Positions 35,868 to 47,854 of a stretch of 64,000 nt of DNA are shown piece after piece (the first letter of the stretch is position 1; each line of letters starts with the position of its first letter). A program made the position numbers and the translations under genes. Under the pieces are notes generated by a model. That model searched no databases and was not told where the DNA came from. It was given only the letters and a program-made list of their open reading frames with translations. Source of the DNA: Isoetes taiwanensis (taxonomy: Eukaryota; Streptophyta; Lycopodiopsida; Isoetales; Isoetaceae); NCBI GenBank assembly GCA_021234155.1, contig JAJEKV010000080.1, positions 2,713,867-2,777,866 of the forward strand. Reading direction: 5' to 3'.

Positions 35868-38800
35868 AGGCAATTGCATGGAATGTCAGAGGGTTATCAA
35901 GAGAGAAGATGGAAGCATCAATTCAGATTTGGCAAGGTATGGACTTGATGTTATTGTCTGAAACTTGGGAGCATCAAGCACGATCTCTCCCAGATCTGCA
36001 TGGTTTTCAGAATGTAGGGAGTGTATGGAATGAGAAAGACCCGGGTGTTGGAAGAGGATATGGCGGAGTTGCTGTCTATGCTAGATCAGAGATTGCTCAT
36101 AATGTAAGCATCCATTCCAAACATGCATATAACCAGTATTTATGGATCTGCATAAAACATTTAGGCCGAAGTACATACATAGCCCTGTGCTATTTTGCTC
36201 CGTTGAACATGCATGTATATGATCATATGGAATCGACAAAGTCAAATCCGCTCCATGATCTCTCGCAAGGATGTAATCGCAAAACCGAGATCTTGAGAGG
36301 TTCTCCTAGTTGGCTTTTTTAATGCAAGGACTAAAACCTCACGCATAACCTCATTTGTTGGCAATTTGAATGACATTCTACCGCTTGAAGAGGAAGACTG
36401 GGTCCTTCCAAAGACAATCAGCCACCACACAAAACTAATAATATGGGGATCTTTTTCTCGAACTAGGGACAATCTTGCAACTTGAAAAATATTGAATGGT
36501 AATCGTAAGCTTTCCAAACTCGTAAAAACACTTGCTTCAAATACTTGGGATCCAAAGATAATGACATTTTACTAGCAAGTAAGCACCATTCTGCATATGA
36601 TTTCTATGTGATGGATAAGTCTGCCGAATCGCACCACGCACCATTATACTTTGAGCTAACAGACATGTCTCGACCAAGCATGGTCAAACGAGCTTTTACT
36701 CCTAGATTGAAATTAGATTACGTAAAAGAGCGTACCAATATGCTAGTCATATGAAAGAGTTAATCTCGTGTCACTTGGACAGAGATGTTGAAATAGACAC
36801 AACACGGTTCTCGCGACTATTGCATGCAGCACCACGATATATTTGGATGCACAAAAAAAAAGAAGAACATGTAGTAATGGATGGTGGGACACAGAATGCA
36901 GCTTAGCAAGAGCAAAACTACCAACAGGGTGTCTGTACAAACCGAAATGGTACAAGAGCCTGATCAAGAGGAAGAAAAGAACATACTTTAAGAACAGACA
37001 AGACAAAATGCAGGAATGGTTTTGTCTCCATCCCAAAACCTTCTGGAGACAAATGTCATCAATGCCAAAGCAAGCGGATCTAGATCCCACCTGAGTTGCT
37101 AGATATGGTCAAGGAGCTCTATTCACAAAACTCAAGGTATGCCAAAGACACGGCAATCCAAGACTTGTTTACAGCATGTGAGGTGGATGCCGCACTTAGG
37201 GACATGCAAAATGGAAAGGCAGCTGATCTGCAAGGTCTTAGCATCGAACTGTTGAAATGGTGTGGAGAGGAGACTATAGATATTGTGACAAATCACGAAC
37301 CAAGCCAAGTAGGGCAAGGGCTGCCACATAATTGGAAGACGCAAACGTGAGTTTCCCTATCCATAAATCTGGTGATAAAACAACGTCCAGAACTACCGGA
37401 CCATCCTGATTGGCAGTATGTTCTCGAAACTGCTGGGCGCCGCGGTCGGAAAGAAACTCACCATGGGCGATGACGCTGGGAAGAGGGCTAAATGCCAAGC
37501 AGGTTTTCTGAAGCATCATTGTACACTTGACCATGCTCTTAGCCTACGCGTGCTGTTCGAAAATGCAAAAAAACCCAGGCAAGCGTTGTACTTAGCATTC
37601 ATAGATTTTGCAAAAGCCTTTGATACCATTCCTGAGGGGATTTAGGGCGAGGATGGAGCAGATTGAGTTCCAAAGCAACCGAGGCTTTATATCTCAGCTA
37701 TACTCGAGGTGATTGTCAAGTTATCAACCAATTTTCCCGGAGGAAGTCGGCACTATTGGTGTTCGGCTGGGTCCCGCTGCCTCCCGGCTAATCGCTTTTG
37801 CCTGTACATTGATGAGCTTGAAGAGTGGTTAGCCACCAAAGGTCTCTCTGGTTCCATGTTGGGTAATTTCCTTGTGCAACTTCTCCTTTATGCTGATGAT
37901 GTAGTTCTGATAGCAGACAAACCCGTAAGGCCCACAAATCCATAACACCGGCTACTTTCTCGTGAATTAAAGCACATGAAGGTCAATCCGCAAAATCTAA
38001 AGTCATGATTGTAGGAACCAGAATCGCCAATTTTCACATACAAGGGGACATTCGAAATAGTAGACACTACAAATACTTAGGGCTGGAATTTCGCCAAGTA
38101 CACCGCGTAATGTATCGTGAAAAGGATTCAAGGAGGCAAGGCAGCCCTATACAGCATGTTATCCAGATGCCGCACTGCCTCTCTCACAGATTGGGGTCTT
38201 AAAAAGATTCTGTTCAAGACATTAGTGCGCAATCGCGATCCTCTATGGTGCACCCGTTTGGGGGCCTAGTACCACACTACCGCTAGCTGGACCCAATTGG
38301 AAGGAGTAATGAAAATATTTCTCCGCGGAAGAACCGGGAATCAAGCCCCAAATCCCATATGCTATACTATTAGCGAAGCCGGCATGCTACCTCTTTGAAG
38401 CCGAGGCTTTGTATCAGACTATAAATTTTGTTATCAGAATCCATACACAACCAGATGGGCTCTTATCTAAAATTGCTCTATCCCAATCAGAGGCATCAGG
38501 ATGGTATCGGGATGTACATACATGGGCGGAGAGATGGGGGGTCTCCCTGCATCAATTACCAGATCCTGATATTGGTGCTCGCGACCTAGTGCAAATCCGA
38601 AGTTGTGGATAAGCTTTTAAGCGAGCAAGGCTCACGATGGTCACATACATCTCGGTTAATCCTCTATTGGTATATGCGTAATCGGACTACTTGAAAGCTC
38701 GAATCCCCTGTATCCGGGCGATATAGCAAGATACGTGAACGAGCTCCCACCGGCATGTGGAAAAAAGTGTGATGGTCAAAACCCCAAGGGAAGAGAGATT

Positions 38801-38996
38801 TTGCAAGGTATGTTCATTGAACATGGTTGAAGACGAAGCTCATACTTTCTTATATTGCTCAGCATACGAGGAGATTCGAGTCAAGTTTGGCATAACAGAT
38901 CTATCCTTTTCTTCTTTGTTAGAACGAGATCCAATGGTACTTGGTATATATTTTAAAACTATAGAGACACACCGCTCTTTATTGCTGAAATTGTGA
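35864..38996 (+). pseudogene. LINE copy A ORF2: endonuclease and reverse transcriptase, multiple frameshifts
   Basis: ORF2 begins at a TTG with KAIAWNVRG, the start of the APE-like endonuclease, then ETWEHQ. The catalytic GDFNART is changed to GFFNART near 36315, and SDH to SHH near 36630. Reverse transcriptase pieces follow: MQNGKAADLQGLSIELLKW (near 37210), YLAFIDFAKAFDTIP (near 37590) and LLLYADDVVLIADKP (near 37885). A C-terminal CxxC..H..C-like segment lies at 38757-38996. At least six frame changes or stops intervene. The active-site losses show real decay, not only sequence error. Confidence 0.85.
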
Positions 38997-39021
38997 ACAC
39001 AATTGTATGCTTTCGCTCCAT

Positions 39022-39034
39022 GACCTTCAAGGTC
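39022..39034 (+). other. LINE 3' hairpin, copy A
   Basis: GACCTTCAAGGTC, flanked by GCTCCAT and GTGGGC, directly precedes the element end. It is conserved in copy B, consistent with a template-recognition stem-loop for reverse transcription. Confidence 0.65.
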
Positions 39035-39724
39035 CAAAGTGGGCGTGATTAATATATATTCATATTCATATTATGGTTTGTGCCACTATATTTTGATAGG
39101 ACATTGAAGAAGATAAATTTATTATATGTTTGATATTTAATTTTGTTTGGTTAATGTTGATTGTCTCTTATTTGCAATGTTGCCACATACCCCCTACGAA
39201 TTCTAATAATGACATAAATGTTGATGACGATGACGATAAATCTGTCACACTTCTTGAGCCATTATACCCAAATGCAAAGATATCGCATCTTGGTATACGT
39301 ATACTCATTCTCAACTTACGATATAAATATAATTGAAGCAATAATAGTGTGGAGGATGGTCTTCTCAGGTGGATTATTTTTTTGAGATCTCAAGTAATAC
39401 AAATTTCTACTTACTTTATTTTTTGACCATATGTAGTATAATAACAGGGGGTTCGAGGAGGATTTGATGTGGATGTTAATTAACAATTCCTAAAACCATA
39501 GACCATATTCCTAAAACAACTGAATGGGTTGTTATAAAAAAAAAAGCATATATTTAAGATAAATGGTAAGAGTTGCAGCCTGCAATTCGAACTGAGGCAG
39601 AGTTTCTGAGGTTAGCTTGCCCTCGGGGGGTACTTGCTTTGTCCCAGCCATTATAGCACCTGTGTCGCCCAGGGTGCAAGGGATATATTGACTTGACGTC
39701 ATTCCTCACCTTCCTCCAGTTTAT

Positions 39725-39985
39725 TATCATGTTAGCTGACTGGTTATAGTGGTCAAAGTAGTCTTATTAGGATATTGAGTTATTTTGGTAGAGGTTCGAG
39801 CCCCCGTACTTCATCTTCTAAAACCTTAGGCGAAGCTATATAGAGGCTCTATATTCCATCAACACCTTAGGCATTCGTATTTGACATCTTAAAACCACAG
39901 GCGCCAGTTAGGACATTGAATTATTTTGGTAGAGGTTTGAGCTCTCGTATTTCATATTTTAAAATCTTAGGCAAAGTCAGGTTCA
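39725..39985 (+). repeat. tRNA-like SINE candidate and its partial duplicate
   Basis: TAGCTGACTGG (39733, box A-like) and GGTTCGAGCCC (39793, box B-like) are spaced about 60 bp apart, wide for a SINE but possible for a long-arm tRNA. The block ATTGAGTTATTTTGGTAGAG with what follows recurs about 138 bp downstream (39907-39980) in diverged form. Confidence 0.35.
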
Positions 39986-41115
39986 ATCCAGGGTGCACAC
40001 TGTTAATTTTTTATGTTTTAAACCTAACCTATTACAGTTGACGAGCACGGCCTTCAGCACCAAATTCCATCCTCCAGGCCATTGGATACAGCTCCAAACT
40101 CTCCAGATCATCCCAAATCTGCCTTCTAAGGTGTTCCCACTATTTTCGACCTGTTTGTGGCACAAATCGGATGGTTTTTGGTCAGTTCGTGGCCACCAAA
40201 ATCAAATTATTTGCTGCCAAATCTTGCTTCCAATTCCTTGATCTTGTATTCTTTAACTAATTCGACCTCTCTGAGACTAATCGGCCCATTTCAAGGTTGT
40301 CTCATGCCTTTCAGGCACTTTCAGATCATCCATACTTCATCCCTTTTTGGCCAAAAGCATGCAAGAAAACACCTCTGTCCTTGACAGATCGTACTACAAT
40401 GATATTATTGAATTCATTCATCAAGAGTTCCATCAATTCTAAACTATTTCATCTTCATTTTTCTTGGATTGCAATTCCTAAATCATCTACAACTATATGG
40501 CATCTAGACTTTAAAGGATAGAATGATCTTCTGATACAAACCCTGCATGTCTTCCTTATCACGGTCACATAATCAATTCTACATCTACTTTAAACCTCAA
40601 GAACAATCACCACTATTCAAGCACAAGCTTTAATAATCACATCACTATAAACCCCAGATGTAGGTCTTGATCCCCACCTGGAAATTCCGTTTGCTCCTTC
40701 TGCAACTCCAGCAATGCTCCCAGATCATTGCACGCAATTAGCTCCTTCAGCAATCCATCCGCAATCTATCTCCTTCCAAATGCTTCACCATCACATACTG
40801 TATTTACATTTATTAACCACCAGTATTTTGTCCGTATAATCTCTGCATATACGACGTATGCTCTGCATGTATGGTATTTTTTTTTTAATTTTGTTATTTC
40901 CTTGCATCCCTTAATAATATAAATTCCATAACCACAGTAAGATCCTAGGTCTGTTACATCACCAGAGCACAATTGACTATGGATAAGTACGAATATGAAG
41001 ATTGCATTTCCAAATGATAATCTTGACATCATCATTTGAGGAGGAGCATTTATAAGCTTTTACAATACTATTACAAATATCACCGAGCACTTAAGTATCT
41101 AGAAAGACCTGTCCT
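39986..41115. other. unassigned, possibly 3' part of the minus-strand LINE
   Basis: No clear motif. Because the minus-strand L1-type LINE runs toward lower coordinates from 41937, its C-terminus and 3' untranslated region should lie here. Translations were too broken to prove it. Confidence 0.3.
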
Positions 41116-41940
41116 TTAAAGATGAGGAGATTGTGCCTCTTTCAGATGGACAGGCTTGGCAAGAGGATATGGAGAAACTAGATAGAATAATGGCAATGGA
41201 AGAAGTGGCTTAATGGATGGAGAGCTCAAGGAAATGCACATCAGCAAAGACTGGTAAATGAGATGCAGACTTGGGTTTTTATCAGTATTATTCAAGATCC
41301 GCCATATGAACTTAGAAATCAACACCCTGCTTTGGAGAAGAAAGTGAATCATCCCCAGCCCACCACAAAGTTTAGGCAAAATGCACTTGGCTCATCAGCT
41401 TCCTCTTCAGTGCCACCCCAAATGAAGTTCATGATAGCGCGGACAATGAGCTGCATCTTAGTCTATGGTGCTAGCAAGATGGATGCCATGTAGACAGGTG
41501 TACTATTGAGAACTGACTTGGCTACAATTATGCTGCCACCATTCATAACTTAGTCATGGACCACCAGAACAAATGCTTTTCCAATCCTTTAATAATGGCG
41601 TCTCATGCATCTCTAGACAAAAGGCGTACTGCCCGGAATGCCCAAAAGCCTAGTTGCCTTTCTATGAGGAAGAATTTTACATGGAATGCAACCACAGAAG
41701 ATGGCACTGGAGAGTCCAAGGCCCACAAGGCAGTACACTTTTGCCATCTCATAAAAAGTATTCAACAAGGAAATGGCATTCTGTAAATTTTGCTCATCAG
41801 TATTTAGGAACATGAAAGTGTCATCCGCATACTTATTACAAATCTCTTGTGAACCGGGAGACGATGCAAGATGCCTTCCTGTGTTGCAAGAGAGAATACT
41901 TGAGAGAGGATCTCTGCCACAATTGCTAGCGCTCTTTGAC
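41116..41940 (-). pseudogene. L1-type LINE reverse transcriptase, C-terminal half (minus strand)
   Basis: Minus-strand translation runs AIVAEILSQVFSLATQEG (from about 41932), then KYADDTFMFLNTDEQ with the RT catalytic YADD at 41820-41831. It continues with NLQNAISLLNTFYEMA and, further on, PKLCGGLGMIHF..LISKFIWRI (about 41270-41379), the typical plant L1 segment after the palm. Stops and frameshifts interrupt it. The N-terminal half of the same element lies at 49500-51230. Confidence 0.8.
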
Positions 41941-41980
41941 CTAGCGACATCGCCGAGTTCCTCTACACCATCGTTTTCGT

Positions 41981-42705
41981 ATGACTCGATCCAAGGCGAA
42001 GTCTGCTGGCTCGCCAGGGAAGGGATCCATCGAATATGAAGGGGATTCAGGGTATATCATTGCTATGCTCCAGGAACTAAAAGATCAGATGGTTAACCTA
42101 CAGAAGACAGTCGATAGTTTGGTCTCACAAAACGCTGAATTACAGAGGCAAAACGCAGACCTGCAAGCACAAAACATGGAATTGGTAACATTGATAAAAA
42201 AACCGTGTTCTGCACCCACTCGTTCGGATCAAAGCAACTAGCGAATTGGTTGCTGAAACAACCAAAGAGCAATTAATTCTACACAAGGAGGTTACATCTG
42301 GCAGAGAAACTAGAGCGCAAAGCAAGCTAGGGAAAAAGAATCTGAAAATCTCGTCAGCCTCTCAAGCGTAAGGTGAAGATACAAATGAGGTGGTCAATAA
42401 ATTTTTCGGTGACACCATGCATCTACATGAACCACGCTTTTGTGCAATGCAAACGTGTTGGGAAAATTGGGAATTGGCACAGCCAATCTTAGTTAGGTTC
42501 ACCAAGATTGAAGCCAAAGAGAGTTCTCTCAAACCATGCAGCATTGAAAGGCCATAAAATATGGCTGGATCCGGATCTAACTCCAACACAGATTGGGATC
42601 AGAAAAAAGGAATGGGCCAAAGTAAAAGAAGCCAGAGAATCAGGCTTTGTAGCCTATATGGACAACCATGGCAAGGCTGTAGTAACCAGAAGGAAGAGAA
42701 CATAG
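41981..42705 (+). pseudogene. LINE copy B ORF1, frameshifted
   Basis: Starts MTRSKAKSAGSPGKG, matching copy A ORF1. It keeps the coiled coil (DQMVNLQKTVDSLVSQNAEL) but loses frame near 42241. It resumes at about 42508 with LKGHKIWLDPDLTP and KKEWAKVKEARESG, the C-terminal domain of ORF1p. It stops at TAG 42703, where a one-base change would instead carry it to the same GP-stop as copy A. Confidence 0.8.
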
Positions 42706-42717
42706 GGCCACGGGACC

Positions 42718-43794
42718 TTGAAAGTCATTGCTTGGAATGCACACAGTGCAAGCCAAGCTAAAATTGATGCAACATATGATGTCTGGAGAGAGATGGACAT
42801 TATCCTTCTCACAGAAACGTGGGAACATCAAGCAAGATCCCTTCCAACATTAACAGGTTTTCAGTTAGTGGGAAATACTTGGAATGAGAAAGAAAGTCTG
42901 GTTGGCAGGGGCTATGGTGGTATAGCAGCATACATCAGAAATGAAATATCCCAGCGAGTACATTTTCACTCTGTACACAAAGGGAAGCAGCATGTTTGGC
43001 TTAAATTAGAGCTCAACAAATACATAGTGTTTCTAGCCATATGTTATTATGCGCCTCTACAGATGAAGATCTATCAACATGATGGTTACGACAGGACCAA
43101 CCCATTCCATGATCTGACAAAAGAAGTAGCTGCTCTTCAAGATCTTGGGGAGGTCATAGTAGTCGGTGATTTCAACGCCAGGACTGGGAATTTGCAAACG
43201 GTAACATATGAAAGACCGCATGATATCCAGCTCAGGGAGGCAAATGATGCCCTATTTTTGAGAGAATCAGCAGACCGTGAAACTAATTGCATGGGCAACT
43301 TACTCCTGGATTTTGGCACAACATGTCATCTGAAAATTCTTAATGGCACAGCCACATATCCATCCTCAAAAGGTTTTACTTGCTACACGCATAGTGGGGC
43401 CAGTGTTATCGATTATGTGCTTGCAAGTAGCTCAAATCTGATCCATGCCTTCAAAATTGGAAACAAAATACCAGAGTCTGACCATTCACCTCTTTTTTTC
43501 GAGATCACAGATGCAATCATAAAAAGTGAAACTAAGAGATACCACGTTCCCAGGTTGAAGCTGAAATATGACTTACATGATGTATACAGAAATCACCTAG
43601 AAGCACGTTTGCAAGCAACCAAGTGGATAGGAAATCTCGCTGCTGATGCTACATGTTTCACAGACATAATTTTAGGGGCTGCAACCGCTATTTTTGGCTT
43701 GACAAGAGAATGCAAAAATCCAAGACAAAATAAGAGCTGGTTTGACAAAGATTGTAAAATAGCACGGGCCAAGATCCCTAAAGGGACGCACTAA
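42718..43794 (+). CDS. LINE copy B ORF2, intact endonuclease portion
   Basis: 358 codons open from a TTG with KVIAWNAHSA. APE-like endonuclease motifs are all present: N in WNAHSA, ETWEHQARSLP, RGYGGIAAYIR, VVGDFNARTGN and SDHSPLFFEI. This enzyme nicks target DNA to prime reverse transcription. The frame ends at TAA in KGTH, after which the reverse transcriptase continues in other frames. No upstream ATG suits the domain start. Copy A uses the same TTG position. Confidence 0.85.
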   Translation: MKVIAWNAHSASQAKIDATYDVWREMDIILLTETWEHQARSLPTLTGFQLVGNTWNEKESLVGRGYGGIAAYIRNEISQRVHFHSVHKGKQHVWLKLELNKYIVFLAICYYAPLQMKIYQHDGYDRTNPFHDLTKEVAALQDLGEVIVVGDFNARTGNLQTVTYERPHDIQLREANDALFLRESADRETNCMGNLLLDFGTTCHLKILNGTATYPSSKGFTCYTHSGASVIDYVLASSSNLIHAFKIGNKIPESDHSPLFFEITDAIIKSETKRYHVPRLKLKYDLHDVYRNHLEARLQATKWIGNLAADATCFTDIILGAATAIFGLTRECKNPRQNKSWFDKDCKIARAKIPKGTH

Positions 43795-45878
43795 AGCCCA
43801 AATGGTACAAAACTTTGCTCAATGGAAAAAGCGCACTTTCATGCGCCAAAAGGCGCATCTCTTTGCATCGAAACTTCGTGACACACCCCAAGCTTTTCTG
43901 GAATATCATTCAGCATAAGCCCTCATCATTCCCTTTGAATCCACACGAGTTGTTTAGTTTTGTCAAAACTATTTATGATGTGCCTTCGGATCAGATGGTC
44001 AATTTGACTCATCATGGAGATCTTTTCTCGGAAGATGACGTAAAACATGCATTGCAAGAAATGGCCAACTAAAATCACCGCACTGGGTATGAGTGTGGAG
44101 CTATTCAAATGGGGTGGCAGCATAACCGTAAAGATGTTGACAGATCTCATTAACAAGGCAGTGGTAGAAGGCTTTCCCAAACAATGGAAGGAGAACAGAG
44201 TTCACCCGATCCACAAAAGTGGAGACAAGAAAGTGGCCAGCAATTACAGAACTATATTGATTGGCAACACCTTCACAAAGATTCTGGCTACGCTCCTTGA
44301 ACGCAAGCTGAGTTTCTGGGCAGAAGATAAGGGGAAACGCTCCCTATTTCAAGCTGGCTTCAGGAGAGACCACAGCACGCTAGATCATGCTTTGGTGCTG
44401 CGGGCCTTATTTGAGAATGCTAAAAAACCTCGGCGCTGCCTATACCTGGCTTTCATTGACTTCTCAAAAGCTTTTGATACAGTTCCAAGGAGGAACCTGG
44501 GACAAAGAATGGAGCAATTAGGGCGCGGCTTTTTGAGCTCGAGCGGCAGCTTGCTCAACTCTATTCGAAGTTATTGTGAAACCGCCAAACCAATCTGATG
44601 CAGAAATTTTGAGCACTATAGGTGTGAGGGATGCCCTTTGTCTCCGACACTATTTGGGCTCTACATAGACGAAAATGGATGAGTGGCTCAAGGAAAGGTG
44701 TCCGGTTGGAACGCATCCGGAGACTTCCTCATACAATTGTCGCTATATGCGACGATGTTGTCTTAGCAAAATGCAAATAAAGAAGGTTTGCAACTGCTAC
44801 TAAACAACCTGGAACTTTTCTGCAGGGAAAAAAGCATGCAGGTGAACTTGACGAAATCCAAAATTATGATAGTAGGCACCACACATCGCCCTCTTTTAAG
44901 TATATGGGTAAGGATTTGAGATCACAATACATACAAGTATCTTGGTTTGGAGTTTACAGCAAAATATTCATGGAAGGAATGTATTCAAAAGCGGATTTCA
45001 GCGGTAAAACCGCGCTCTATGCTATGCTTACTAGATGCTGGAAAGCCAACCTGGATAGTTGGTGTTTAAAAGAAGATTTTGTTTAAAACTCGGGTGCATC
45101 GTTGTCTTATATGGCTCGCCTATTTGGGGCCCAAATATCATCTAGGCAAAGGGAAACAGGTTGAAGTGGTGTTGAAGATATTTCTTAGAGAAGAATTGGG
45201 GGTGAAGACACAAACACCCTTCGCCATCATGCTGGCTGAAGCAGGTATGCTTCCGCTAGAGGTAGAAGCACTCTATCAAACAATAAATTTTGCAAATAGA
45301 GTCCGGCTACAACCTCGATCAATCGCCCTTCTAAACGGGCTTTTCTTTTCACGCAAAACATCAGCCGGGCATTATGATTTTATGGAGTGGGCAAACAAAT
45401 TGGGGTGTTACAAACAGAAAAATTGGCCGATTCGCAGCTTGGCACCCGAGATTTATTGCATGACTCGGGCGGTGGACCGCCTCCGGTCGATAAAAGGTAG
45501 TAGAATGACGAAATACAATCAAGACATAAACTGGCGATGGTCTATGCATCAAGACTATTTGAAGGCTAACATGTCAAGGAATCTCAAGCACATGATTGCA
45601 CCTGCATGGACAAGCTCGCATCATCTTGGTATAGAGACAAAGGATGGGGGGTTCCAAGAGAGAATCGATTTGTGTTTTCTCGTGACCAATGTGCACTAGA
45701 GGATGAGACACACATGTACTTACACGCGATGTTCGGCATACTGGATATTCGTGATAAGTTTGGAATTGATGAATCGTGTCTTGATATCGCCCTTAGCATG
45801 AGGCCACACGATCTTGGTTTGTATATCAAGGCAGTGGACTCTCATCGTAGTTTGCTTATGAGAATTAATCAAATGTAA
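43795..45878 (+). pseudogene. LINE copy B ORF2, reverse transcriptase and C-terminus
   Basis: Fragments in order: an RT N-terminus (43815-44072), then ELFKWGGS, QWKENRVHPIHKSGDKK and the palm segment YLAFIDFSKAFDTVPRR (44047-44598). A broken catalytic motif lies at about 44744-44768, where TATGCGACGATG lacks one G relative to YADD. The C-terminal region follows (45079-45699 and 45606-45878), ending IRDKFGIDES and VDSHRSLLMRINQM. There are several frameshifts, some at CG sites. Confidence 0.8.
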
Positions 45879-45894
45879 ATATTTTCTGCTCCAT

Positions 45895-45952
45895 GACCTT
45901 CAAGGTCCAATGTGGGCATGATCAATATTATTATTATTATTATTATTATTAT
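45895..45952 (+). other. LINE 3' hairpin and (ATT)n tail, copy B
   Basis: GACCTTCAAGGTC (45895-45907) lies between GCTCCAT and ATGTGGGC, which can extend the stem with one bulge and a G-U pair. Then comes the (ATT)n tail. The 3' untranslated region is very short, about 70 nt. Confidence 0.7.
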
Positions 45953-46229
45953 AAATAGCAAAGATGCCAAAGGACAGGCTGGCAAGGGGGATGCACATTT
46001 GTAGTGCGTAAATATCATCAACAAAGGGTCATTTCCCACTTTCCTTGTTAGGTTAGGTTAAATAGGCTAATTAATTGAACTTGCTTTCACAATCATTTCT
46101 TAGGTTATCACTAGTTAAGCCAACTTTGGGTTAATTTTTAACTGCGACTAACTTAACAAGATTGACTTTCCCAGTGGAGATGGTTATGTTAAAATTTTAA
46201 CCGGCCCTTTTTTTTTTAAATTAAATTAA

Positions 46230-46272
46230 GGGAAAAGTTAATGGACCTATAATAGGTCCACTTAACTTTTTT
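46230..46272. repeat. subterminal palindrome in the TIR transposon
   Basis: AAGTTAATGGACCTA (from about 46235) is mirrored by TAGGTCCACTTAACTT across a short TAA centre, a near-perfect inverted repeat of about 34 bp. Confidence 0.75.
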
Positions 46273-46758
46273 TATTTTGGTTAATTATTAACTTAATGGT
46301 ATAATGAGAAAAGGAAGAATGAATGAAACGGTTAGGTTAAAGAAGAGAACGATTTTGTGAGAAAAAAAATGGGGACGGAAGAAAAAAAATGATCGAGGTC
46401 GAGGAGCTCGTGGGCGTTTCGGCCGGCGAGAAGCCGTAATTCATCAAAAGCAAATAGTGATAGCTTTACATTTTGCCTGATGCAATTGAATTTGTTATCA
46501 TTTTATATGAGTCCTTGTTTCTTCATCCAATCGTATTTGCTACCATTCATATCGTTTTGCATCAGTCTTCAAACTGCTCTCCATTTCATAGGTTGTGCAA
46601 ATTGAATCGGAATCCTCTGAGCAAGAGCAATTTGGCGTGCATAAAGAGCAAGAAAAATTGATCTACATGAAACAACGTATTTCATTTTTATTCTTAATTA
46701 TTTGATGTATAGATCTCTATTCTAGTTGTAGTATTGATAGAGAAGTTTTAACCAACAG

Positions 46759-46897
46759 CAAGCTATTGGTGAAGAGCAAGAAGTTGAATTTGAGATTGAT
46801 GTGGCTGGTCCATCCTCGAGTGCAAAGCGAAAACGATCAAGATGGGGACTTGTCTTAGATTTGTATATTTACAGATGGGGACTTGTCTTAGACTCAG
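46759..46897 (+). pseudogene. possible captured exon resembling a splicing factor SF1 ULM segment
   Basis: An open stretch reads AIGEEQEVEFEIDVAGPSSS, then AKRKRSRWG. KRKRSRW (46825-46845) matches the UHM-ligand motif of branch-point-binding SF1, a basic run followed by RW. It is preceded by an acceptor-like CAG and followed by a donor-like CAG/GTTTAA. Inside, a 20-bp unit (AGATGGGGACTTGTCTTAGA, 46840 and 46873) is duplicated. It lies inside the TIR element, so it looks like a gene fragment captured by the transposon. The match is short and could be chance. Confidence 0.35.
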
Positions 46898-47854
46898 GTT
46901 TAATTCAGATCCATTTAATCTTTGCTTCTTTTTCTGATATCTGTAGCATAAACAAATGTTAAGATTTGTCTGTTCTGCACCTACAAATGCAGTGGCTTTT
47001 GGTTTATTATATTTGCATGTAATATATTAGATGTAGATGGCAGATTACAGACTCGTTTCCTTCTGACATTATACAGCCTTTATATAGAAGCTCCATACCT
47101 CATACTTGTTCAAGTAATAAAGGAATAAGAAGATGGTCACTGCATTGGAATTTACATCTCTGAATTTACATTGTTATGGGATCACACACATTACTGTGAA
47201 TCAGGTCTAGAACTTCTACTAGATTTGCTTCTCGGGCTTGCAGGCTCACAATCAAGTTTTGCAGACTTGATTGGATGCATATGAATTTCCACTTACTCTT
47301 TTATCTTTGATATCACACATTATATGGGAAGGAAACCTGCCTTTTCTCTGAATTTGCATGTAGAAGTCTGACTCAAACCAGCAAATGGCTAACAGTTGTA
47401 GAAATCTGAAAAGATACAATATCAAAGTTCATGCATTGAAGTCCCTTGGCGCATGATATGCTCTTTGTGAGGAATAATCTGCAAGTATGTGTTGAGATCA
47501 GACACTTAAGCAGCAAAATGGCTAGTTCAACAAGGCCCATGGAATTTAAAATCATCCATAAGCACTTCTTGCTCAAAATGGCCCTTTTTCCCACTGAGTC
47601 ATTTCAAATTCTTTTGTTCTTGTTGTTAGATGAGTACCTGGATAAGGATCAACTGTCGTAAATGTTTTAAATATATATGTACTGGATAGGGATACATACT
47701 GCAGTAAAGGATATTGCAGTTTTAAATGTGCATGGTTTGTTGGATCAACTGTCGTAAATGTTTACGATATGTTAGCTGATAAATATCCTTTATTTTTGCA
47801 GATACTAGGTATATCTACAACTGTTATGGTCACAAGTGTTATGATCTACAACTG

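Larger units (their letters stand above)
35110..39062 (+). mobile_element. LINE copy A (non-LTR retrotransposon), nearly full-length, decayed
   Basis: Two-ORF LINE. An intact ORF1 (35148) is followed by an interrupted endonuclease/reverse transcriptase ORF2. The short 3' end carries a hairpin (39022-39034) shared with copy B. Both copies share the leader end TTTCGTATGAC at the ORF1 start. 5' end set approximately. AT-rich sequence at both ends hides any target duplication. Confidence 0.85.
41945..45952 (+). mobile_element. LINE copy B, inserted into the minus-strand LINE
   Basis: Same family as copy A, with parallel ORF1 and ORF2 sequences and the same 3' hairpin, ending in (ATT)n at about 45925-45952. 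Its insertion separates the two halves of the minus-strand LINE. The left boundary is approximate, placed just before the shared leader. The endonuclease is intact, making this the better preserved of the two ORF2s at its 5' end. Confidence 0.85.

Noticed and set aside
38060-38080. CACTACAA at about 38067 as the partner CACTA terminus
   Set aside because: It lies inside the coding region of LINE copy A and has no subterminal repeats.
39725-39810. Functional tRNA gene
   Set aside because: Box A to box B spacing is too long and no cloverleaf or anticodon arm can be formed.
46048-46062. TTAGGTTAGGTT resembling telomere repeat
   Set aside because: Only two units inside a transposon TIR, with mirrored sequence at the other end.
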